A stretch of 64,000 nt of DNA from Meloidogyne chitwoodi (Eukaryota; Nematoda; Chromadorea; Rhabditida; Meloidogynidae): contig JACZZP010000016.1 of NCBI GenBank assembly GCA_015183035.1, positions 992,001-1,056,000 on the forward strand, in the 5' to 3' direction. The notes under the pieces are model-generated. The model saw nothing but the letters and a program-made list of their open reading frames with translations. It did not search any database and was not told the origin of the DNA. Shown here piece by piece: positions 1 to 13,698 of the stretch. Made by a program: the position numbers and the translations under genes. Position 1 is the stretch's first letter. The number at the start of each line of letters is the position of its first letter.

Positions 1-3000
1 TAAATCGCATCCCACCGGCTGTGGACCACTTTTCCCCGGTGGTTTTCCTGGCTCTCCTGTCTTTTTGTTATTTTCCCTTTCTTTCTAATATTCATTCCCG
101 CCTTTTTGTTTGCCAACTTTATTTATTTCTTAGAATATTTTCTTCTATTATATTTATTTTTTTTAATGCCAGAAAAAACATAAATTTTAACTTTTTTAAA
201 TCGCATCAAATTGACTAGTAAAAGGCGGAGGCAATCAGGACCATTAAAAAGAATATATAATATGGTAGTTTAGCACAGGTGGAATTTATATATATTTATT
301 TATTTTGGTTGGAGAAAAAGACAGAAAATATGTATGAGGGAAAAAATATTCACTGGGTAAATATAATAAAAGGTGTGAGAGGCAGTTGAGGACAGGTGTA
401 AATTAAATAACGAATGAGGAAAAATAAAACAAAGATAAATATACTGTGTAATATAAAAATAATTAAATATTTTATTTTTAAAACTTAAGAGACCAAAAAT
501 TAAAAAAAAAAAGTTAAAATAAAAATTAATGAAGATTTTGGGGAATATGTAGTTTAAAACAATTTTATTTAAAGTATCAAAACAATTAATCAATTAAAAC
601 AAAACAAATTTAAAAAAGAAGAAGCAATTGACAGCTTAAATTAAATAAAATTCTGAGCTTTGAACATTTTTAGGTATTAGATTGATATGTTTTTTTATTT
701 TTTATTTTTTTTTTAATATTTTATTAAAATAAAGAAAATAAATAATTAATTATTTTAAATAAAAGTATAAAATAATAATTATAAAAGAAATTCTAGTGTT
801 TTTTAAAATTAATATAATTTATATGTATATTTTTTGAATATTTCTAAATATTTGTTAAAATTAAAGCTTTGATCTTTTTCATAAAATAGGTATTAATTAA
901 TTTTTAAAATTTTAAAAGAATTAATTTAATTTATTTTAAAATTTATGCCAGTTGGATATTTCTCTCATCTTTTAATATTAATTCACCTTTTCTAACCAAA
1001 ATTTTGTTTATTTAAATATAATATAGTTTAGGTGAACTGTAAAATATTACTTGGACTGCATCTGTCATTTCAATTGCCTCTGGCCATTATTTTGACTTTT
1101 CTTCATTTCTATTCCTTTCAAATATTTCTCAACTAGCGCATCCTTTTCTTCTTTAATTTTTCCCCCGAAAGAGGACCCAACTGGCATAAAAATAATCAAT
1201 CTATAAAACAGAGTGACCGGTCAAATAAATAAATTTATAGCTTGGAAATCTGCTCCAAGCATCACAAAAATATTTTTAAAAATTATTTAAATAATAAAAA
1301 ATATATATTTTATTTTAAAAATTAAAAAATTTAAATTAATAAATTTTAATTAAGGTGAAAAAGAAGAAAAAAACAGGATTTTAATGATTTTTGATTTCTA
1401 ATTTAATTTAAATGCGAACAAAATAAATATAAATTAGTAAATAAAGGTAGTAAAAACAAAATGAACGGGAACGTGTATATAAAAGGAAAAAGGGGATATA
1501 TATTTATAAGGTAAAAATGTTTTATGATTTTAATTAGAAAAAAAAAGAAAAGAAAATTGGTGGAAGGAACAAGTCATTTTAATAAATAAATATAAATATA
1601 ATAATATATAGCCGGTTTTTAAGAAGGTTTTGTTTTTATTTAATTACTCTTTAATGTTTTCTCGAATAATAACACATCTCCTTTTTTATATAAAAAATAT
1701 TAATATTTATTTATAGAAAATTAATATTAATTAATAGAATTTTTATTGGAATTTAGAATTATTTGATAATTATTTAAAATTTAAAAGAAAATAAATTGTT
1801 TTTAATAAAAATTCAATTAAAATAAATTTAAATAAGAATAACTAAAAATAAATATTTATAAAAAATATTATGATAAATAAAAATTTTAATTTATTCTACT
1901 ACCTAAAGTACAAAGCAAAATAAAATAATTAATAAAAATAAAATATATAATAAATAAGATTGTAATAAATTAATTTAATTTATATATATTTATTTATATT
2001 AAATAAAGCTCAATTTAAATAATATAAATAAAATAAAAAAAGTAAGAAAAAGAGGTAAAAGGACAGCTAAAAAACATGTTTTAAACTAATAAAAAAATAA
2101 ATTCGCATCTTTAACTGATTAAGCTAAACTTTTAATTTTTAAAAGCTTCTTCTTTTTTTAAATAAAGCTTCTTCTTCTCTTCTATTTCATCCTTTTATTC
2201 AAGATTTTATTTATCGCGCTTTATTAGAAAAAAGAAAGAATCATTGGTTCATCTTTTTATTTTTAAACATTTTTAGTTAATTTCTTCTTTTTTAATTATT
2301 CGGGAGAATATTTATATAAATCTTTAGGTAAATATCCCGTTCTTTTCATGGGTCATCTTTTTTTTTTGTTTTAGATATTCTTCTTTTATTTAAATATTCT
2401 TTTTTTTTGATTTTCGGTGGCTTTTCGCCAAATCTCGTTGCCAATCAAATAATTTTTTACCTTTAACTAATTAAAAGAAACTGGAAAATGAGAAATAAAA
2501 AACATATTTTTAAGTATTATAAATTAAAAAAATAATAAAATTGTTAAAGACATTTGAAGAAAAATAAAAAAATATTTAATTAAAATATACCATTTAGGAT
2601 CAGAAATAAATATTTTAAAAGAAATTAATTAATAAAATAAATAAATAATATTACTTATATAAAACAATATTTAAAAATTTATAGAAAAGGTGATTTTATT
2701 TTGAATACAAAAATAACAAAAATTAATTTAATTGACTAATTTTATTTTCACCTTTTTTCTCGTGTGTTTTTGCCTTCTTTGTCAGACAGGTTTATCTCTT
2801 CAAATATCAAAGCTGAATAATAAAAATATTTATTTATATATCAAGCTTGCCTGTTGATTTTGTTTTTCATTCAAATTTTGTTATAAAATGATAAAAAGAA
2901 AAGAAAAAGAGGTGAAGAGAAGATTTGCAGTTTTTCCCTTTAAAACCTGATCATATTTATAAATTAAGTTAGAAAAGAAAAATAAATAAAGATGAAATTA

Positions 3001-6000
3001 AATTAAAATTTTAATCAAATAATATAATTAAAACATTTTAAAAACCCTCCAATAAATTTAAAAAAAAAATAGAAAATTCCACACATAAAAATTATGAGAA
3101 GTGCTTCTTTTGAAATAAATTTTAAAATATTAAAGAAAATATAAACTTATAATTAATTAGGTATATAAAAATAAAAGAAATATATAAAAATGTACAAATA
3201 TAGGAATGAAACAAAGAAATATATAATTGGGCATTATTAAGGAGAGGACCGGTCCAAAACTTTGTTCCTGTTGTCATTTAATCAGCGGGAGCGCGATAAG
3301 AGGGAAGATATAAGAATTTTCTTGGAAAGTTTATTTGCACACACGTTTACGTTAAAGGTTGAGAGGGTTCTTCTTTTCTGATATATAAATGTTTGCAAGT
3401 GAAAGTAATGGAAAAAGGGTAAAGGAAATTGAAAATAATAAAGAAGAAGAAGAAGAAGATATTTATATGTAGAGGATGAATAGCCCCTGGAAGGTTTGGA
3501 ATGGGCGCGCGATTTGTATTTTTATTTTTTATATGAGAGGCTGATCGGAGTTTTGGAATTCCTGGGCTGCATCGCTTCAAGAATAATTAAGGTGGAAATT
3601 TATAATTTTATTAAATTTGCTTTTAATTATTAATTAATAATAGAAAATACTTTTCTTTTTAATTAAACATAAGTCTTATTAGATTAAAACCTGAAGTTTT
3701 CCCCTTAAATAATTTAGTGAATTACTTGAAATTTTGGAAAAAAGAAATTTTGAAAATCTTCCTTAAAAATAAGAAGAAAAAACCTTAAATCTAAATAGCC
3801 TAAAAATTTTGAATAAAAAGTAAATGTAAAGAATTGGGAAAAAAGAAGAATAATAGAAAATGAAGAAAAATAAGGAGAAGATTTCTGAGTATTTCCTTAG
3901 CCATTCACCAAAATATGAAAAGAAACTGTTATATTTTTGTTCTTTACATTAAATTTCAAGCATTAAAGGTCCGCCTATTTTCCTCATTTATTTTTCTCTT
4001 GTTTTGGTTGTTGTCACGCCAGGAAATACAGACCGTCCGCCTTTTAAATAAAAAAATTTTGGGACAATTTTATAAAAGAAATTGACTCTATTTTATATTC
4101 TCCTGTGTCATCCCCATATAATGTCAAGAATTGGGCTAATCAACCAGCGGTAAAAAATAAAAAGAAATTTAAAGGAAGGAAAGTGGTGAAATCAGTCACG
4201 GACAGGAAAGTCCCATTTGGGAATAAAAAATTTAAAAAAGCTGAAAATTAGCCTGACTTTAAGGAAGAGGTGAAATATATAGTTGATGAAGAAATTAAGA
4301 ATAAAAAAAAATAAACGGTAGGAAGGAAATACAAAGTTTTATTTTAAGCCAAAAATTGAGTAATTAAAAAACTATTTTATTTATGTAATTTAAAAATAAA
4401 ATAATTTATTTAAATATAATATTTATGTAAGAAAATCCTCAAAAATGCTTTCAAGGTCGGGAATGTCTAAAAAGCTTTTTTCTTTTTTTGCGCGAATTAA
4501 AAAAAATCTTTCTTAGGTCAATCTAAGAGAATAACATTATTACTATAACTAAATTGTGGTATTTTTCTTAATCTTTCCCCATCAACATTATTTTTTGGCA
4601 TTTGCCCTTATGTTACTAAAAAAGAGAGATATGTATTATTTAAATAAAAAAGATCTTCTTCTTTTGATCTTTTATTTATATTTCTTTGATTAACGGCATC
4701 TTTTTTAAAATATATTATTTATACAACTAGTATATATTTAAACATGCAAATGTGTGGATATATTTGTTGCATTTTTTTTTTTGATTTTATTTTTTAATAC
4801 AAAGATAATCTCCTTTTCTATACTTATAATTCTGACCTTTTATGAATTCTCACCGCCTTTTGTTTTTTTAATTTATTTATTTTTTGGTCAAGTGTGGTAA
4901 AATTCATTTAAACAAAAATTCTTTGATTAATTAAAAAATATTATTTAAATATTATTTTCACATTTAATTTTATTTATTTTATTTTCTTAAATAAAATAAA
5001 TAATATTTATTTAATTTTTTGCCTTTCAAATCAATTAAATATTTTTTTAAATTATTTGGAATTAATTTTTCCTTTTAATTTTTTTCAATATTTAAAAAAA
5101 ATTTTTTTTCTTAAACTTTAAAAAATATTTCTAGGATATACATATAAGGCTAAGCTTTATTTGTCAATTTAAAATCTTTCAAGTATTGTCGGCGAATACA
5201 TATTAAGAAAAAAATGTAAATTTATGCAAAACCTCTCCTCAAAACAATTCCTCCTTCTAATAATACCTCTATTATTCTTTTATTTATTTATTTTTCTACC
5301 ATTCATTAAAATTCAGAAGAGTAATAAAATAACCAATAGACTTTAAGGTGGCCGAAAATAGTCAATCTTTTTATTTTAATAAATACGCAAATTTAGCAGT
5401 CAGAAATTGCATTTTTATTACATTTTGTGCTATTGTAAAAAACTAAAGTTTTCGATTTTGTAAAATCTTTGAATAATCGAAGGATAAAACCTATACTTTT
5501 GCATTAGATAATATTTTTATTTTAAATTTGAATATTCTAACTTAAAATCTAATTATGACTTAGAAAAGTAAGGAATAACTTTATGAAATATCTGAATCCT
5601 ATCCTAAATAAATAAAATAATATTTAATTACTTTCTTTAATTAAATATTTAATATTAAACACATTAAAAAAAAAGAATAATTAAAAGAATGCCGATTTAT
5701 AAAAAATATTCTTTTTTTCTAAACTTTTCTCTATATTTAAAAAACCCCCAATAAATACATATTATTCCACACTTTTTCTTATCTTCACAAAATATCTCTT
5801 CTCCTTTTCTAACCCCTAAACATTTCTTGCGGTGTTTTTACCGCCATTTAGAAAATAAAAATAATGGCCAGATGTGTGTCTTTTCTTTCTTAATAGCCTA
5901 AAAATGTGTATAAGAAAAAATGACCAATAAAAGATTTTGGTTATTGACCGGATTAGAATTTTTAGTGATTATTTTAAAAAAAATTACCGTTCATAATAAA

Positions 6001-9000
6001 ATAATAATACTTAAGGTAGTTAAAAATAAATAATTTCTTAATGTTTTAAATTTAGTAAAAAATTGTTGGCTTAAAAATTTGGTAAATTCTTGAGGGATTT
6101 TTGATATTTTCAATGTTATTTAAAAAAATATATATATTTTAAATAATTTTAATAAAATTTTTTAATAGGAAAGGGAAGAAGATATGTAATAATGAAGAAA
6201 TTTAGAAAGAGAGAATTAAAATAATAGAAGGAAATAAATAAATAAATATATTAATGTGAGGTATAAAAAAAGGAAATAAAAATAAATCGTTTTATTAGAT
6301 TAGCCCAGGTCTTTACTACCATTTTTCTTAAGGTATTATATTTATATGATTTACGAGGTGAAATAGAATCGCGCCATCTGTCACAAAAAAAAATAATTTT
6401 TAAGAAATTTTTGATGAAACTAAATTAAAATGAGAATATAAATAAATTGTGTTTTTATTAAATTAGCCTCTAAATTTTCTCATTTTTTAAAGTTAAAGGT
6501 ATATTTAAATAGTAAATGATTTTAGAATATAAATAAAAATTTTGGAAGAAAAATGAGTGTGGGTTAATTTAAAATAATTAAAATGAGTTAAATAATTTTT
6601 TAAAAATTATAATTATTTATAAGATTTAAATACGATTTAGAAGGAAAGTGAATAAAAGAATGAGGATAATTTAACTAAATTTAATGAAAATTAATTTTAA
6701 GAACAGGTAATTTTAATTAATTATTAAAAATATATTAAACTAAATATTTACCTAATAAATAAATATTATTCTTTTTTTTAATTTTCTGATTATTAGAAAA
6801 TATATGAAAAAAAATAATAATTTTAGTATTTATTTAATACTTTTTCTAATTTAATAAATTAATCAACACAACTAAATTATTAAATGCTAAAATATATATT
6901 TATGTATTTTGTCATCATTATTATTAATTTTTGAATAATAAAAAAAGTGAAAATATTTTACTTATACCTACCGGAAATGAATAAATTATTTTATTTATTT
7001 ATTTAAATAATTAATATTTTTAAATAATTTAATTATAAACATTAAATTTAATAAATAATTTATTTTTATTCTTCAATCTATCTATTCATTTATTCTTTTT
7101 TTAAAAAAGTGACAATTTGCATTTTGCCAGAATATAAGTACATATAAATAAATAAATAACTAAAAACACCGTAGAGGTGCTGGCACATGCAAAATTCTCA
7201 ATTGTTTGTCCTCTTCAACTAAAATAGCATCTTGTCAAAAAAATTAGATTGAGAATTATATTCAAGAATCCTCTTGGTCAAATTCTGGGACACAAAAAAA
7301 AAAGAGAAAAATGAACGGAGATTTATGGAAGAAGAAGACACAGTTATGAGGACAATACATTTAAATTGATTGAGAGAACAAACAAAAGGATTAAAGTGGC
7401 ACAAACTGTGAGGACAAAATGAGGGTCTAAAAATAAATATAAAATTCTCTCATGATATTTTTACTTTCCCATCACCTAGTAATTTTACTGACCTTATATA
7501 TATATTCGATAATGAGATTTACTTTATTATATTACAAATAAATAAATAAATATACATTGTTTTAATCCTTATATATTCTATTTCTTATAAATTAATCTTT
7601 TATTTATTTTAAACAAAATTGTAAGATTTAATTTTAATTTAAAAAAATAAAGTTGGGTAAATTTACTGGTAATTTCAGAGATTTAAAAAATTGGTAAAAT
7701 TAAGAAATAAATTTATGAATTTAGTAAAGAGAGATTTAGTCCTCCATCATCTGAGGAAAGTAAAAAAGATTAAAATAAAATAATAATATTTTAACAAAAA
7801 TATTATTAAAATATTTAAAAGTTAACTAATTATATAATATAATTTAAAAATATATTTTCATTATTTTTTTTTGTTTTTTTCAAAACACACTTACATAATT
7901 TTGTTTCTTTCACAAAATAAGAGATCATACAATTAACAAATAGAGGAAAACACAAAAAAGAAAATGATGGCCAATTTTTGAAAATGAGGGAAATAATGGT
8001 TAAAAATAAGAAGAGGTAAAAATAAGAATATATAAAAATAAATAAATTCATTATTATCTAATTTTATAAGAATAAAAAATAGAAAAAATGAGAAGAAAGG
8101 TCACTACAAAAATTGTAAATATCCTGAAGAAAATTGTCATCTTCTTTTAAATAAAAATATATTTATTATATTAAAATGACAAACTTTAATAAAAACATAA
8201 TTAATATATATAATTTAATTATTTCAGTTATATTTTAATTACTTATATTATTGAAAATTATGAATAAGAAAATATATCTCCCATTTTTTAAATAAAAATA
8301 AGAAAAGTTTATAAAAATAAATAAAAAATAATTTTTTAGATATTATAAATAATAGGTATATTTTATTTTATTTTTTTACATATAATTTATTTTTCAAAAT
8401 TCTAAATATAAAATCCAATTTTAAAATTTTATTTATTTATTTTTAATTGACTCAAGAGGTAAATTTCACACATGGAAGTAAGAAAAAAATATTTTTGATT
8501 AAACAAGTTGACCTTTAGAAAAAGAAAGGCGACAGTTGTTGGCAGTTATTTTACTTAATATTTTAGGAATGGATATTTATGAGAGGATATATTCATTCAA
8601 TTCTTGATGAGCAATTACCTAAATATATTGAGAAAATAAATAAATATATAATTAATTTATTTTAAAAAATATTAAAAATTAGATAAATTTATTCTGACAT
8701 TTTTAATAATTAATTTTAAAGTAAGAAATTATGATATAAATCCAAAAACTAAATATTATTTAATTTTACTCTTTACCTTCATATTTTTTAAATTTAAGGA
8801 TTAACATAAACTTGGATATTTCGCGCAATTATTTAATATAAAATTTACATCAAAATTGCGTGTTTTTTTCTTTTAGGCAAAAATGCCGCCATCATAAACT
8901 GCTTGAAAACCGGAAACTAAAGAATAAAAATATTTTTTAGAATTCTTTTATTTTTATAAGCCGACAACTTGTTTTTAATTTTATTTTTTATTATTTACAA

Positions 9001-11514
9001 TTTTTATAAAAAATCCAAAAATCATTTAAATGTCAAATAGGCCAATTAAGCACCGATTACAACATTTTAGGCGGCAAAATCTTTGATAAAATATTTTTTA
9101 AGTAATTAAATAGTATTTTTGTTGACATTAATTCTTTCAACATTTTTTATTTAAATTTTTTCTCTAAATACTTTTATTTATTTTTACAACCTTTTTTCTT
9201 TTAATTCTTTGAGTCGTCACACCTGTCATCATCAGAAAATGCGCGGGTGCACAATTCCGGATGATTTAGTTAAAAAATAAAAGAAAAGAGGAAAAATAAA
9301 TAATATAAACGCATCTGGCAGTAAAATGATAGAGGAATTTCTAATAAATGAATTTTTAAAAAATAAAAATTAAATTAATAAAAATCAAAATAATATTAAA
9401 AGAAAAGGGTTAATTTTATCTTCGAAAAAGGTCAATAAAGTGGTTGAAAATGAGGAGATTTTTATTTCCTTATTTTTGGAAAATTTAAAATTAAATAATT
9501 CTATTGATTAAATAATTAATAATAAATTTAAAAAAATATTAATTAAATTAAAAATAAATAAAATTAAAATATAAAAAGTATTTTAAAAGGTTTTAACCTA
9601 AATTTAAATTAAAGTATTAATTTTACTCTTTCAAAAAAGTATATACCTATTTATATGCCTATAATTCAGCAAAATTTTGAAAGTGAAAATGAATTAGAGG
9701 ATTACCTTTCGTTCTTATTTTATTAGAAAAATTAGGTAAAATAATAATAATTTTTAAATTCCTTAATTTAATATTAATTTTTTAGTTGAGAGATAAATTA
9801 AATAAAATTTATTCTTATTGTTAGAGAAATTATTAAATTTGATAATATTATTCTGATATTATAATAATACGGTAATCTCGGAAATTACCCTTACTAAAAA
9901 ATTATATTTGAATAACTAAAAGTTAATTCTAAATTAATTTAAATAAAATTGAATTTAAAAAATAATAATCTGATTTTTTCAAACTAGCAAATTTTGTAGT
10001 TTTCAATTTATGGAAATTTAACTTTCTCAAAAGATTTCCAAAAATTATCTTTTACTTTATTTTTAAATTGAAGTCAAATACCATTGGAGAGTATTTCCTC
10101 CCAAGAGTATCTAAACAACTACTAAATTATAAGTAAAAGCTAAAAAGTATTATTATTTATTTTTAGTTATTGAGAAGCATTATAAGTGACAAAATTTAAC
10201 AAAATTTGTGAAAAGATTACTAATTTATTTTTCTTAGAGCATTTCCTCACTTTTCACTGAATTTTTTTTTAATTTTTATTTAAAAGTCACTAACTAACTA
10301 AAAATTTTATTTTTAGTTTAAACAAGGGAATTACCATATTCAGTTTACAATTTTGGATAAAGAAGAAAAAATAAATAAATTTAAATTTTAAAATAATTTA
10401 TTTTTTATTTTTAAATTTAAATTAAATAATATATTTTTATAAATAAATATTTTTTAAAAATATTTAAATTTATTTTTAATATATCTATCATCTTAATATC
10501 ATTAATTTTTACTGTCTTTTATATGAAAATAAAAGACAAAAACCGACTATATTATATGAAACAGTTAGTCTTTCCATTCATCCGCAAAAACTAATCAAAA
10601 ATGCAAAATTAAATATTCAAAGGTTATTTTTTATTTAATATTTTTTATAACTATCCTTGAGCAAAGAATCAAGAAAATATGGATGTACTGTTCCTATAAT
10701 AATTATCCGAAAATAATGTTTTACCTAAAATTGATGGGATGGATATACTTATATTATTAATAATTAAATATTCTAATTTAAAAATTTTTAAACATATTTT
10801 TAAAATTTTTGTAAAGAAAATTAATAAAAGAAAAAACATTTTAAATGGGAAATATTTATCTATTATTTTTATATAATAAATTTATTTATAAATATAAAAA
10901 ATATTTTTTGATTAAATTATAATTTTTTCAGTTAAATAAAAAAGACCATTTTAGTAAATACAAAATATCAAATAAACTACAATTTTATGCTTTCATAAGC
11001 ATTATATACCTTCTTTTTATTTTTTTGCGCATCCTTTTATGAATATTAAAAGTAAATGGGTACTTGCGCAATATCCCAGCAAATATTGAAGAAAATTGAA
11101 TTTATTTATTTATTATATAGGCCGCATATCCAATTAAATAATTTTTTTATTTCCCGCATTGAAGAATATTTTTAGGCAGCGGTAAAATAAAGGAAAGTCT
11201 AGAAGCGGAAAATTGAGTTAAAGCCTATTTATGAATCAAGAGTGGACAAAAACAGGAAAAGGGAAATATGGAGACAGTTTTCCTTTCATAAGAATGAGCT
11301 TAAAGAAATGAATTGAAAAAAATATTGAATAAAAAATAAAATGAAGTTTATTATTTTAATCAAAAATATAAATTAAAAAAACTAAATTAGTCCATTCTTT
11401 ATTCATCTATTGAAGATAATTCTCCACGAAACACTCATGAGTTTATTCTTGTTTCTTATAATATTCATTAAAGGCAAATATCTAATAATTCTGTAAACAT
11501 TGAAGTCCACTATC
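1..11514. other. Gene-poor, extremely AT-rich tract
   Basis: I find no exon chain with plausible splice sites, codon structure or recognisable protein motif on either strand. The open frames present (for example 3347-3580 minus) are Phe/Ile/Asn-rich and short, as expected by chance at this base composition. The tract is built from A/T runs and short TTTATTTA/AAATAAAT motifs with a few GC-richer patches (about 1060-1260, 3240-3330, 3980-4250). It could be intergenic DNA or a long intron of a gene starting outside the window. No RNA gene is evident by eye. Confidence 0.6.
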
Positions 11515-11652
11515 TTAGCTGAACACTTTATAATGAATTATTGAAGCAGAGAATTGTGGCCACTGGAACTCCTCTAGTATTTTTATTATGTCTTTTTTCG
11601 GATCAATTCCATCGCTGAGATTATAAATTAAACCAGCAATTTTTGGTAGTGA
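11515..11652 (-). pseudogene. Possible relic of a protein-coding exon
   Basis: The minus strand carries an open stretch of 45 codons ending in TAA. Its codon use and composition are unlike the surrounding AT-rich DNA. The peptide contains IAGLIYNLSDGIDPKKD and EEFQWPQFSAS. There is no start codon or clear upstream exon, and the sequence just 5' of it is out of frame, so this is at best a fragment of a dead or diverged gene. I do not recognise the family. It could be chance. Confidence 0.3.
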
Positions 11653-12275
11653 TCATTAAAGGTATCCTTATCACTAAAAATATTTGCATCTTCTTGCCTT
11701 GATTAAATAAAAAATATCTTTCCAATATTTATGAAAATGTATAAAAAATACAAAGGATATCAGTAAATTTGAAATATTATTAAAACCGTATAAATATTAA
11801 AAAATGAATTAGCGAATGGTAAATATAAAATTTTTAATCCAACTTTGGCAAACAGAAATTCCGAATTAATTTTAGAGATGTAATTAGATTGGATTAGACA
11901 TATTCCACATAACTTCATGTATTTTAATGTTAACTAAAATTAAAGTAATTTTATTATTGAAAATTTAATAATTATAGTAACTATGAAATTACTTATGTAT
12001 GATCGGATTTCTGAAAATTGGTACCCGTTTTTTTTCAACCCAAACTGGCCCGAAAAATTTTATCACTTTTTCCGTTGTTTTTTTAGTATAATTTAATGTC
12101 TTTGACTTCCATAGGGAAAAATATATTATTAATAAAGGGAAACAACTTATTATTAGATTAACCGATACCCAGCCCTAACATTAATCGAGTTTTTCTGGTT
12201 ATTTTAATAATTATAAATTAATCCTAAAATTTACTAACCTTAAAAATCAAAATCCTTTTCCTGAATCATCGAATA
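11653..12275. other. Intergenic, nothing identified
   Basis: AT-rich DNA downstream of the SR-protein gene. No exon, repeat or RNA gene is visible. Confidence 0.5.
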
Positions 12276-13418
12276 TTAACGTGAACGAGAACGCGAGTAT
12301 GAACGTCCACAACCGCGACGCTGTTTCGGCGTTCGAGACCTGCATTTTGAATAAGATTTTATTGAATTTTTAATGATTTTAAATAAGTTAACGGTTAGAT
12401 GCGGAAGAGGAGCAAGTGAAGGCACAAAGACATTTGAGTAATTAATAGCAAAAAGAAATATAAACAAAAAGGCTATTTTTGTATTTTTTGACATTATCCG
12501 ACGCTGGCAAATCCTGAGCCGAATTTGTAATTTTTTAGATGATGAATGTGAAGGGTCGAATGGAGAAGAGCATGAAGGGAAGTAGATGGATGGGACATTC
12601 CTCAAATAAGATAGTTCATAAGACCATTATAATTGAAAAACACATGTTCATAAAATATATTGGTAATTTTTACCAAACTTTAAATCCAAAATGATAAATT
12701 CACCAAATAATCATTAATGTTTTTGATTGAAAAAGTGTTTGTATTATTACAGGTCACCGCAGTCTTATCTTAAAAATCGATAGAGCTAATAAGTCTTGAA
12801 TTTGGAACTTATAGGAAAATTATGCTCTTCAAATATGAACAAATTTTATTTTGATAAAAATTATAGTAGTCACTCAACCACTAATCTCAAGAAGTTCATC
12901 AAATAAAACTCAATTTTGAAGATAAAACTGCAGCATTCATTAATAATACTAATACCAATTTACGCTTAATAAAATATAAACTAACCTTGAACGATCACGA
13001 TAATCTCGTGATCGGTCATGATAACCACCACCACCACCACCGCCACGGAATCCTCGTACACCTCCTCCACGCCCTCCACCATTTGTTGACAATTCTACTC
13101 TTGCTTTCACACCACAAATACGTCTAAATTAAATATTTAAATTTTATGAAAAAACCTTAAAAAACAAACGTTCCGTCCAAAGCATGAACAGCATCTTCTG
13201 CATCTCGATGATCATCAAATTCTACAAAAGCAAAGCCTGGTGGGCGACGAGCAACCCAAATCTTACGAATTCGTCCAAATTTATGGAAAGCATCATCTAA
13301 CTAAAATTAAGAGAAATGAGTCATTAAATTAAAATTCAACTTCTTCAGATGTAGCATCTTCAGGTAATCCACCAACATAAACTTTTCCCTCTACAAAGCC
13401 ACCACGACGGCTGGACAT
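12276..13418 (-). CDS. rsp-6: SR-family splicing factor (SRSF3/SRSF7-like, rsp-6 type), 136 aa
   Basis: Four exons: 13341-13418, 13170-13300, 12986-13123 and 12276-12339 (411 nt, all phases close). The N-terminal RRM (about residues 10-85) shows RNP2 KVYVGGL and RNP1 GFAFVEFDD, followed by [10 protein letters not shown]. This matches C. elegans RSP-6 and vertebrate SRSF3/7. A glycine-rich hinge ([16 protein letters not shown]) follows, then an RS tail ending [11 protein letters not shown] proteins bind exonic enhancers in pre-mRNA and recruit spliceosome components in the nucleus. The start is the ATG of MSSRRGGF directly before the RRM. The RS tail is short (about 35 residues), and the last intron (12340-12985, 646 bp) is far longer than the other two, so an extra RS-coding or regulatory exon could be missing from this model. 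Family assignment is secure; the exact C-terminus is less so. Confidence 0.9.
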
Positions 13419-13698
13419 TTTTTGCTTTTATTTATGTTAAACTTAAAAAATAAAAAAATAAACTAAAAAAATATTAAATAATGTGAACAAAAAAATCATT
13501 AGAGGAGAAATTGTGAATAAAGAAATAAGGGAAATTTCGGACAGGACGTTTCATAGAGAATAAAAATAATTTAAATAAACAAAAATATTATATAATTTTA
13601 TAAAAATACATTTATAATATTTACATTTACAAGAATTTATATTTAAAATAAAATTTATTTATAATTTTTCTTTTTAATTCCAATTCTGTGTAAAATAA

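Noticed and set aside
3347..3580. 77-codon minus-strand open frame
   Set aside because: Phe/Ile run, no signal peptide, no splice partners and no similarity that I recognise; typical of chance frames in this composition.
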